Shown in pieces: positions 1 to 5,639 of a stretch of 13,012 nucleotides of DNA. Numbering within the stretch: the stretch's first letter is position 1; each line of letters starts with the position of its first letter. The notes beneath the pieces are model-generated. The model saw only the letters and a program-made list of their open reading frames with translations, did not search any database and had not been told where the DNA came from. The translations under genes were made by a program, and so were the position numbers. Source of the DNA: HGM10836 sp045580645. GTDB lineage: Bacteria; Bacillota_I; Bacilli_A; RF39; UBA660. The stretch is from the NCBI GenBank assembly GCA_045580645.1, contig JAZNOG010000048.1, positions 1 through 13,012 of the forward strand, in the 5' to 3' direction.

Positions 1-65
1 AATTCACATATCAATACTCCTGGTATAGTATCACTTCTAATTCCCTTCCATTCTATATATGCCAT
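1..65 (-). CDS. Distal tail protein (Dit-like), N-terminal fragment
   Basis: Only the first 21 codons are in the window, beginning MAYIEWKGIRSDTIPG. This opening resembles the start of siphovirus distal tail proteins (Gp19.1/Dit family), which form the hub joining the tail tube to the baseplate. The ATG at 65-63 shares its A with the TAA stop of the tape measure gene (TAATG), so translation is probably coupled. An AGGTGGTG ribosome binding sequence lies about 8 bases upstream, inside the tape measure gene. Position immediately after the tape measure gene is the usual place for Dit. Because the gene runs off the window, the assignment rests on this short N-terminus and on gene order. Confidence 0.7.
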   Translation of the reverse strand, partial: MAYIEWKGIRSDTIPGVLICE

Positions 66-2770
66 TATGAATACACCACCTTTTCAACATTTTCTATGAC
101 TAATTCTCCAAAGGTTTCATCAAATGCTTTAAATGTCATTCCTGATAATGCTTCTTTAAATGCATCTACTAAAACTTCTTTACTAAAATTACTATCAATA
201 CTTCCTACTGGATTTATGTTAGTATTTAATCCTAAATCAAAGTCTGTAGGAATTGCATTTTCTATATCAGTAGCTACACTATCCATTTCATCTGTAAACC
301 CTTCTCCAATTCCTAATGCTAAATTTTTTCCTATTTGATCCTCAAATAATTTTGAAGGCGAATTTATTCCAAAGAATGATTTAATGCCTTTTAGAATCGA
401 ATCTCCAAATCCTTTTATTTTTTTAATTACCCAATCTTTAGCATTATTTATTCCATTCCATAATCCCTGAACTAAATTCTTACCTACTTCTGGAATTTTT
501 TTGATTCCTTCTACTAATCCATCTTTTATTTTTCCAAGTAATTCTTTACCTTTTGATATCATGTTTGAATAGTACTCAGCTATTCCTTTTACTAGCGAAG
601 TTATTATCTTTGGTATAGGTTTTACTAAGTTAGGAATTGCCTTCACAAGTCCTACTGCTAATTTAACTGTTAATTCAATACCCATTGCTATTATCTTTGG
701 TAAGTTATCTACGATTGCTTGAATTAACTTATCAATTATTACAGGTATTTTATCTATCAGGTCTGGAAGTGCATTCATCAATCCTTCTGCTAAGCCAATT
801 ATCAATTGAATTCCTGCATCTATTATTAATCCAATGTTATCTAGCAATGTTGTTGCCATTAAAATCACACATTCAATTATTTGTGGAATTAGTGTTGGTA
901 ATGATGTTGCTATTCCCTGGATCAAAGATACTATTATCTGAATTCCTGCTGATATGATTTGTGGAAGCATTGTTATCAATGCATTTAGTATCGTATTTAT
1001 TACTTGATTCAGTCCTGTCATCAGGCTTCCAATATTTCCTGTTATTCCTGTAATTAATTTTTGTATTAATTCTACTCCTATGTTTAATATTTCTGGTAAT
1101 AGTGTATCTGCTAATCCTAATACCAATTCTATGATTCCATCTAAGGCTATACTTATTCTTGGAACTATGTTTTCTGCCATTATCATTACACTATCTACGA
1201 AGTTTGTTATCAATCCCTCGAAGTTAGCATTCTCATCTGCTACTCCTGTGATTAAATTTGACCAAGCTGATTTCATTGCACTAACGGATCCACTGATAGT
1301 TTGTGTAGCTTCTTTGGCTGTGGTTCCCATAGCTTCTGTAGCTTCTTCTAATGTCATTTCTCCACTTGCAACTTTAGCCATTGCTTCTTCATATGATAAT
1401 CCAGATATTTTCATCTCTGTTTGTATGACATGTATGGCTTCATATACATCACTTAAATTACTTATGTCATATTTTATTCCACTTATTTTTTGTGCATCTG
1501 CTAATAACCTTTCCATTTCTGTTTTGGTTCCACCATATCCAAGTTTCAGGTTATCAAGCATGGTATAGTTTTGTTTTGCAAATCCCTGATAAGCACTTTG
1601 GATTAGTGACATGTCTGTACCCATCTTATTAGCATTGTCTGACATATCCCTTATTGCCATATCAGCTATCTTAGCAGATTGAGCTGTGTCATTATCAAGA
1701 CTCTGTAGTAGACTTGCTGAGAAACTTGTTACTGTAGACATGTACTCATTTGCACTTAATCCTGCTGTTTTATATGCATTGTTAGCATATTCAGAAACTG
1801 CTCCAGCACTATCTCCAAATAAGGTTTCTACACCACCTACTAATTGTTCATATTCTGCATAACTCTGTATGGCTTGTTTTCCTAGATCTACAATTCCTTT
1901 GGCTACGGTTCCCATAGCACTTGCTAATCCTTTTACTCCAGCAATTATAGCTTCACTTGTTAGATTAGCTTTAATTAAATCTCCAAGTTTCAAAGTTTGT
2001 GTTCCAGCTTCTTTTTCTGATTGTGTAAATTCATCAATTTCCTTTGTGGCTTTTGACATTCTGGTTTCATTTTCTTTGATATTTTCACTTAGATTTTTAA
2101 TTTCTGATTTTAATGTTTTAGCTTCTGCTGAATTCTTACCCTGTTCTAATACTACTGATGCATATTTATCTCTTAAAGTAGATAACTTTGTTTTTTGATC
2201 ATCAATCGTATCGTTCATTTTTTGGTAAGAGCTTCTATTATCTTCTAATTCTTTTTGGTTATTACTTAATTCTGTAGTTAAGTTATTAACTTCTGCCTGA
2301 GCTAGATTTAATTCCTTCTGATACTTATTAATTGTTATCTTATTCTTCTCATATTGAGATTCTGCTTTGGCTAATTCTGTTGATAAATTATTAACTACTT
2401 TTTCTTGAGCTTTTATCTCATCTGAAGTTGAGGAAGTATTATTTTTTAATTCTTCTAGCTTTTTGTTTTCTTTCTCCAGGTTTAACATCATATCCATCAT
2501 TGCTACTGCATTTTTGTCTTGTTGTTTATTAAAGTCTTCTAATGCAGATTTATATGTAGATATCTTTTTGTTACCTTCTTCTATTTCTTTGTTTAGAATA
2601 TTATTTCGAGAAGTTATGGCTTGAACTGATTTATCATTCTTATCAAATTGACTTGATACGACTTTCATTTCACTAGCCATAACTGTCAGATTACTTGTAA
2701 TTGTCTTTAGAGCTTTAGTGTATTCACTTTCTCCTGTTAATTTAACAGTACCTCCAAATGATCCAGCCAT
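65..2770 (-). CDS. Tail tape measure protein
   Basis: A 901-residue protein that sets tail length, fills the tail tube and is normally released on DNA ejection. Residues about 45-250 are charged, Asn/Lys/Glu-rich and predicted coiled coil. Residues about 300-430 carry the conserved TP901-type tape measure core, with stretches such as YEQLVGGVETLF and QGFAKQNYTMLDNLKLGYGG. Residues 558-799 are a hydrophobic region built of 22-residue repeats. It is followed by FGINSPSKLF (800-809), a motif common near the C-terminus of this family. The start chosen is the second ATG (2770). The first ATG (2776) sits one base after the GGAGG ribosome binding site, too close to work, while 2770 is 7-8 bases away. 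The gene follows the chaperone frameshift ORF by 15 bases and overlaps the Dit gene by one base. Confidence 0.96.
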   Translation of the reverse strand: MAGSFGGTVKLTGESEYTKALKTITSNLTVMASEMKVVSSQFDKNDKSVQAITSRNNILNKEIEEGNKKISTYKSALEDFNKQQDKNAVAMMDMMLNLEKENKKLEELKNNTSSTSDEIKAQEKVVNNLSTELAKAESQYEKNKITINKYQKELNLAQAEVNNLTTELSNNQKELEDNRSSYQKMNDTIDDQKTKLSTLRDKYASVVLEQGKNSAEAKTLKSEIKNLSENIKENETRMSKATKEIDEFTQSEKEAGTQTLKLGDLIKANLTSEAIIAGVKGLASAMGTVAKGIVDLGKQAIQSYAEYEQLVGGVETLFGDSAGAVSEYANNAYKTAGLSANEYMSTVTSFSASLLQSLDNDTAQSAKIADMAIRDMSDNANKMGTDMSLIQSAYQGFAKQNYTMLDNLKLGYGGTKTEMERLLADAQKISGIKYDISNLSDVYEAIHVIQTEMKISGLSYEEAMAKVASGEMTLEEATEAMGTTAKEATQTISGSVSAMKSAWSNLITGVADENANFEGLITNFVDSVMIMAENIVPRISIALDGIIELVLGLADTLLPEILNIGVELIQKLITGITGNIGSLMTGLNQVINTILNALITMLPQIISAGIQIIVSLIQGIATSLPTLIPQIIECVILMATTLLDNIGLIIDAGIQLIIGLAEGLMNALPDLIDKIPVIIDKLIQAIVDNLPKIIAMGIELTVKLAVGLVKAIPNLVKPIPKIITSLVKGIAEYYSNMISKGKELLGKIKDGLVEGIKKIPEVGKNLVQGLWNGINNAKDWVIKKIKGFGDSILKGIKSFFGINSPSKLFEDQIGKNLALGIGEGFTDEMDSVATDIENAIPTDFDLGLNTNINPVGSIDSNFSKEVLVDAFKEALSGMTFKAFDETFGELVIENVEKVVYS
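374..1099 (-). repeat. Eleven degenerate 22-residue (66-base) tandem repeats in the tape measure gene
   Basis: Residues 558-799 of the tape measure protein divide without gaps into 11 units of 22 residues, starting at 558, 580, 602, 624, 646, 668, 690, 712, 734, 756 and 778. The clearest unit is LPQIISAGIQIIVSLIQGIA (602-621). A Leu/Ile-Pro pair opens six units (559, 603, 625, 669, 691 and 713 are Pro), and Gly recurs at unit positions 8 and 18. The first eight units are almost purely hydrophobic, while the last three become Lys-rich but keep the Gly positions. The phasing is visible at protein level only; the DNA copies have diverged. Confidence 0.75.
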
Positions 2771-2785
2771 ATACATCCCTCCTTC

Positions 2786-3351
2786 TTATAACCATTCCTC
2801 ATCCTCAATTGCCATTTCTTCTAATTTTTCATAACTAATTTTTCTTAGTTTGAAATCATAAAATCTTTGGTAATGATAATAGAGATTTCTAAATTTCCTA
2901 TATGTAAGTCTTCCCACCTCTTTTTGGGACAGACCTAGAAGATTTATTCCTGTAAATAAAATCCACGAGAAATCAATCGGCTCATCTTCCTCGTGGACTA
3001 TATGTTTTTTGGGTGATCATCTTTAACACTCTCTGTGATTGCTTTATTTAGCTTCTTAGCTGTTTCTTGCACTCCAACTCGTGTTATTAGCCTACCCACT
3101 TGTTTTTGTGTCAACAAAGGTTTATTAATGCCCTTTTCATCGTTATCTATTTCTATGGCTTCATTTATCATTTCTGTAAAGCCAAATATTAGGGCTTTTG
3201 CATTTGGTTCTTTTCCACCTTTATTATCAGTAAGTTTTCCCCACTTCTGTACTGTGCCATATTGCTTTTGTATAGCTTCCATTACATTCAAGTTAAATAC
3301 TAATGCATATTTTTCATTTTCTATTTCAAATTCAAATTTATAGTCTTTCAT
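2786..3351 (-). CDS. Tail assembly chaperone, -1 frameshift product (gpGT-like)
   Basis: This extended form of the tail assembly chaperone is made when ribosomes slip back one base at 3010-3004. The first 116 residues are those of the short form. Reading then continues from base 3004 for 72 further codons (beginning HIVHEEDEPIDF, ending AIEDEEWL) to a TAA at 2788-2786, giving 188 residues. The second part has no start codon or ribosome binding site of its own near its beginning and is open exactly from the slip site to just before the tape measure ribosome binding site, as expected for the G-T arrangement of lambda-like tails. In that system gpG and gpGT coat the tape measure and recruit tail tube subunits. 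Coordinates are join(3351..3004, 3004..2786). The slip is inferred from the sequence and not shown experimentally. Confidence 0.88.
2960..2999 (-). promoter_or_regulatory. Frameshift-stimulating stem-loop
   Basis: On the minus-strand RNA the arms AGTCCACGAGGAA (2999-2987) and TTTCTCGTGGATT (2972-2960) form a 13-bp stem with two G-U pairs around a 14-base loop. The central 8 bp (TCCACGAG/CTCGTGGA) pair perfectly. The stem begins 4 bases after the slippery heptamer, or 6 if the outer A-U and G-U pairs are not formed, which is about the spacing used by known -1 frameshift stimulators. Confidence 0.82.
2998..3351 (-). CDS. Tail assembly chaperone, short form (gpG-like)
   Basis: A 117-residue protein ending HPKNI, lying between the major tail protein and the tape measure protein, where siphoviruses encode the tail assembly chaperone. 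The function is assigned from position, size, and the slippery site with stem-loop at its 3' end; the sequence itself resembles small Gram-positive phage tail chaperones. It begins MKDYKFEFEIENEKYALVFN, a beta-strand-rich opening typical of these proteins. Its ATG (3351) has an excellent AGGAGG ribosome binding site 4 bases upstream. Translation normally stops at TAG 3000-2998; a minority of ribosomes should continue as the longer frameshift product. A hairpin just upstream (3370-3391) may lower its expression relative to the major tail protein. Confidence 0.88.
   Translation of the reverse strand: MKDYKFEFEIENEKYALVFNLNVMEAIQKQYGTVQKWGKLTDNKGGKEPNAKALIFGFTEMINEAIEIDNDEKGINKPLLTQKQVGRLITRVGVQETAKKLNKAITESVKDDHPKNI
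3004..3010 (-). promoter_or_regulatory. -1 ribosomal frameshift slippery site A AAA AAC
   Basis: In the frame of the chaperone gene the codons read CCA AAA AAC ATA TAG, so the heptamer A AAA AAC has the canonical X XXY YYZ phasing. An overlapping second candidate, C CCA AAA (3013-3007), would slip into the same frame. The zero-frame stop lies two codons after the heptamer, and a strong stem-loop follows. Confidence 0.87.
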
Positions 3352-3360
3352 ATTTCCTCC

Positions 3361-3391
3361 TAAATATTAAAGGTGGATTTTTGTCCACCTT
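3361..3391 (-). terminator. Hairpin between the major tail gene and chaperone (attenuator or weak terminator)
   Basis: Starting inside the TAA stop of the major tail gene, the RNA can form a perfect 8-bp stem (AAGGTGGA/TCCACCTT) with a 6-base CAAAAA loop, followed by UAAUAUUUA. The downstream run is U-rich but interrupted, so complete termination is unlikely. Partial termination, or protection of the upstream message from 3' decay, fits a site that separates a highly expressed tube protein from a low-copy chaperone. Confidence 0.5.
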
Positions 3392-3935
3392 ATGCTGTTT
3401 TAAATAATCCTTCTAAATACTCAACGGCTTCTGTGAAAGTAGAGAATGTTTGTGTCTTTGACCATGTTCCATCTTCTAATTTCAATACTGTGCCTTCTAG
3501 GGTTGTTGTAGTGAATTCTAAGCTTTCTCCCTTTGTCTTTTCATCTGGAAGTGCATCTTTGAATTTTACTTTACTTAAAAATTCTACTTTATACTTATAC
3601 ACTCCATTTATTACTTTTGTAATTATTCTTCCAAATCCAACATATGGAGCAACATCAGAATCTTTACGAATAATTTCTCCGGCTTCTGATATTTCATGAC
3701 CTGTTAAGTCAGCATATGTTTTGTCATCATCTTCATCTACTGTAATTGATACAGTTCCTTTCTTGAATGAATAATCACTTTCTGCTAATCCATCATCAGC
3801 ATATAATTCTGCTGAATTTAGATCTAATGAAACCTTACAGTCTACAGCTTTTCCTGGTGTTTTAACCTCAGCATATGTTTCTGTTTCCTCATCTAAGATT
3901 CCATATCTAAAATTTTTCAAACCTATTCTTGCCAT
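3390..3935 (-). CDS. Major tail (tube) protein, phi13 family
   Basis: A 181-residue protein beginning MARIGLKNFRYGILDEETE. The opening, with a target-like segment around residues 20-55 (Val-Asp-Cys-Lys-Val-Ser-Leu, Glu-Leu-Tyr-Ala-Asp-Asp), matches the phi13-type major tail proteins of Gram-positive siphoviruses, which polymerise into the tail tube. It is acidic, beta-rich and of normal length for the family. No C-terminal Ig-like domain is present. The ATG at 3935 immediately follows the TAA of the preceding gene, and an AAAGGATGG ribosome binding site lies upstream inside that gene. It is followed by a hairpin and then the tail chaperone, the expected order. Confidence 0.92.
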   Translation of the reverse strand: MARIGLKNFRYGILDEETETYAEVKTPGKAVDCKVSLDLNSAELYADDGLAESDYSFKKGTVSITVDEDDDKTYADLTGHEISEAGEIIRKDSDVAPYVGFGRIITKVINGVYKYKVEFLSKVKFKDALPDEKTKGESLEFTTTTLEGTVLKLEDGTWSKTQTFSTFTEAVEYLEGLFKTA

Positions 3936-4286
3936 TTATATTTCCATCCTTTCTTTTGCAAATTCTAAAGTTTTATGATATAACCCTGTATCGTTTTCAT
4001 ACATATCTGGGCTACTACCTGTTCTTATGAAGTTATTTTCCTTCATCACTTCTTTTATTCTTTTTTCTATTGCTAAATAATTCCCATTACTAAATATATC
4101 TATATCAATGTAAGCTACACTTCCAACTTCCTGGTCTTCTGCAAACAATGCAGGATCATCATCTGTAAAAGCATAAGTAATATATGTTTTACTTTTTCCG
4201 GTGTATGTTATAAACTCTGCCGGTATCTTTTTACCTTCTACTATAAAATTATCGAAGATAGATTTTATTAATTCATAGTCATTCAT
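3936..4286 (-). CDS. Putative tail terminator / tail completion protein
   Basis: A 116-residue protein beginning MNDYELIKSIFDNFIVEG, with the sequence DDDPALFAEDQEVGSVAYID in the middle and YHKTLEFAKERMEI at the C-terminus. It resembles the small proteins found between gp10-like proteins and phi13-type major tail proteins in Gram-positive phages, where tail terminator or tail-to-head joining proteins are encoded. The role is inferred mainly from gene order and size, as no catalytic motif is expected. Its ATG overlaps the TGA stop of the upstream gene as ATGA (4286-4283), implying translational coupling. Confidence 0.72.
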   Translation of the reverse strand: MNDYELIKSIFDNFIVEGKKIPAEFITYTGKSKTYITYAFTDDDPALFAEDQEVGSVAYIDIDIFSNGNYLAIEKRIKEVMKENNFIRTGSSPDMYENDTGLYHKTLEFAKERMEI

Positions 4287-4687
4287 TTAATATATTTCTC
4301 CTGAGCTTTTTTCATAGCATTTGTTATTGCTGATTCCTGTCTGAATGCTTTTCTGAAGAATGGTTTCTTCTTTTCCCCTCGGCTAGTACCATACTCTCTG
4401 GCTAGTGCCTTTAATGGAATTGGTATTCCATCTTCATCGTATCCATAAAATCCAACTTTCGTATTTATTCCATCATCACTTGGTGTCCTATATGATTTTG
4501 TAATCTTAAGTCCTTTTTCTAATGACTCTGTACTTTTAAAGCTAGACTTCATGTTTGACTTAACTTGTTTATACACAACCTCAGCTCCTGCTCTGGTCAT
4601 ATCACTTAGCATTTCTTCAGTATTGGCTTCTAATTCCTGGAATGATTTTATTAGCTCATTAGGAAGTTCAACATTAAACCCTGCCAC
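4283..4687 (-). CDS. HK97 gp10-like neck / tail-joining protein
   Basis: A 134-residue basic protein. The features that place it in the HK97 gp10 family are the N-terminal helix with ELIKSFQELEANTEEM, the block AGAEVVYKQVKSNM (about residues 33-46), and the C-terminal half with ALAREYGTSRGEKKKPFFRKAF (in part, residues about 94-115), where the EYGTS...P.FRKAF pattern is a family hallmark. These proteins act at the head-tail interface during tail completion. The start is GTG at 4687, whose G is also the last base of the upstream TAG stop (TAGTG). A GAGG sequence about 10 bases upstream serves as ribosome binding site, a slightly long spacing. It ends in an ATGA overlap with the next gene. Confidence 0.88.
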   Translation of the reverse strand: MAGFNVELPNELIKSFQELEANTEEMLSDMTRAGAEVVYKQVKSNMKSSFKSTESLEKGLKITKSYRTPSDDGINTKVGFYGYDEDGIPIPLKALAREYGTSRGEKKKPFFRKAFRQESAITNAMKKAQEKYIK

Positions 4688-5013
4688 TATTTTGTTACCT
4701 CTTTTGCCTGAATTTCTAATTCGATATTTTCTTCATCAATGTTATTCAAGTATTCTATGGTATATCTTTTATTGTTAAATGCAATTATCATATCCCTGGT
4801 TATTTCTGTCTTTGGATAACGAATTGTGAAGTTAGTATAGGCTTTTTCAAAATCACTATTACTTGCTATTAAAGTAAATCCTTTAGTTGTTTTTACTTTA
4901 GCCCAAGTAGTTAGGACGAGAGTGTCTTCTGGATTCTTAAATCCTGCACTATCATCCTTTATAGCTACTTTGTATATTGATATTTTTTTACTATAATCTC
5001 CTGGGTTTAACAT
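4687..5013 (-). CDS. Head-tail adaptor (head closure) protein, SPP1 gp16-like
   Basis: A 108-residue protein beginning MLNPGDYSKKISIYK and containing TLVLTTWAKVKTTKG (about 31-45), the pattern of the phage head-tail joining family. These proteins sit below the connector ring and close the filled head before tail attachment. Length is normal for the family. The ATG at 5013 lies inside the end of the connector gene (7-base overlap, 5007-5013) and the stop overlaps the GTG of the gp10-like gene by one base, so the neck genes are tightly coupled. Confidence 0.87.
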   Translation of the reverse strand: MLNPGDYSKKISIYKVAIKDDSAGFKNPEDTLVLTTWAKVKTTKGFTLIASNSDFEKAYTNFTIRYPKTEITRDMIIAFNNKRYTIEYLNNIDEENIELEIQAKEVTK

Positions 5014-5294
5014 ATGTTATTTCTGGAATGCATTCCAAGTATGGTTTCTACAACTTTATTTAAATTATTTTTATCTACATATAAAGTTCTATTGTCATAC
5101 ATGTCTTGACATAAAATAAAAACGACAATTAAAAAATCATCGTATTCATCTAAATCCTTCACTCCTGTATTTTCTGTTATAAATTTTTTAGCAATAGTTA
5201 TTAAAGCAGTAAGTAATTTCTTATCTGCTTCATCTACTTCTTGTAATCTGATATAGTTGGCTATATCATTTTCTGTTATTGTACTTACTTTCAT
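5007..5294 (-). CDS. Head-tail connector protein, HK97 gp6-like
   Basis: A 95-residue, mostly helical protein beginning MKVSTITENDIANYIRLQEV and containing LLTALITIAKKFITENTGV and DMYDNRTLY. The opening together with the YDNR motif near the middle is characteristic of gp6-like connector proteins, which form a ring under the portal and extend the DNA exit channel. The start is the ATG at 5294, which has AAGGAGG 6 bases upstream. An upstream in-frame TTG (5330) would add 12 residues encoded largely by the ribosome binding site itself (an Arg-rich stretch) and has no binding site of its own, so it was rejected. It overlaps the next gene by 7 bases. Confidence 0.9.
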   Translation of the reverse strand: MKVSTITENDIANYIRLQEVDEADKKLLTALITIAKKFITENTGVKDLDEYDDFLIVVFILCQDMYDNRTLYVDKNNLNKVVETILGMHSRNNIC

Positions 5295-5313
5295 TAGTTT
5301 CCTCCTTCTTCTG

Positions 5314-5340
5314 AGGTCTTGCCTGAACAACTAATGACCT
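5314..5340 (-). promoter_or_regulatory. Possible bulged hairpin in the 45-base gap before the connector gene
   Basis: Just after the stop of the 99-residue gene, the minus-strand RNA can pair AGGTC with GACCT and then TTG with CAA, giving 8 bp with a 5-base bulge on the 5' side and a 6-base loop. No U-run follows; the connector ribosome binding site does. A weak structural signal that could influence access to that ribosome binding site or processing of the message after the capsid gene. Confidence 0.25.
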
Positions 5341-5639
5341 TATTTATCTTTTTGATTATCATCTGGATCTGTTGGTGCTTCTGGATCCTTTTCAGTTTCT
5401 TTTGTAGCTTCTGCTAATTGAGTTTTTAACTCTTCGATTTCCGTTTGTAGTTTTTCCAATTCTTTCTTTAGAGATTCATTCTCTTTTTTTAGTTCTGCTT
5501 GATTTTTATTTTTTTCAGTATATTCTTCTATGTAACCAGCTTTTAAAAGGTCACTGATTATTGCCTTATCTTTTAATTCAATAACATGACCTTTTGAGCC
5601 AGATACTTTTCCACTAAAACTTTTTAATACTGTAAACAT
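5340..5639 (-). CDS. Small coiled-coil phage protein of unknown function
   Basis: A 99-residue protein I cannot name by function. Three parts are visible: a compact N-terminal segment (1-41: FTVLKSFSGKVSGSKGHVIE followed by DLLKAGYIEEY) that looks like a small globular domain with a Gly-rich turn; a Lys/Glu heptad coiled coil (about 43-82); and an acidic, Pro/Asp-rich, probably disordered tail ending DPDDNQKDK. Similar small proteins occur between capsid and connector genes in Gram-positive phages. A capsid-associated, decoration or assembly role is possible from position but not shown. The ATG at 5639 shares one base with the capsid gene TAA (TAATG), so expression is coupled to the capsid gene. 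Confidence 0.75.
   Translation of the reverse strand: MFTVLKSFSGKVSGSKGHVIELKDKAIISDLLKAGYIEEYTEKNKNQAELKKENESLKKELEKLQTEIEELKTQLAEATKETEKDPEAPTDPDDNQKDK

Noticed and set aside
1080..1568. 162-codon open frame on the plus strand opposite the tape measure gene
   Set aside because: It is rich in Ser, Ile and Pro, as antisense of an AT-rich gene usually is, has no ribosome binding site and lies wholly inside a well-supported gene. The other plus-strand frames over the minus-strand genes were rejected for the same reasons.
3083..3115. Promoter-like sequence on the minus strand: TTGACA, 17 bases, GCTAAT
   Set aside because: The TTGACA box is good, but the -10 match is only 4 of 6 and the sequence encodes LTQKQVGRLI inside the chaperone, so codon content explains it. 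No other sign of a transcription start is present.
5295..5330. Twelve-residue Arg-rich N-terminal extension of the connector from a TTG
   Set aside because: The Arg codons are the AAGGAGG ribosome binding site read in frame. The family opening starts at MKVS from the ATG at 5294.
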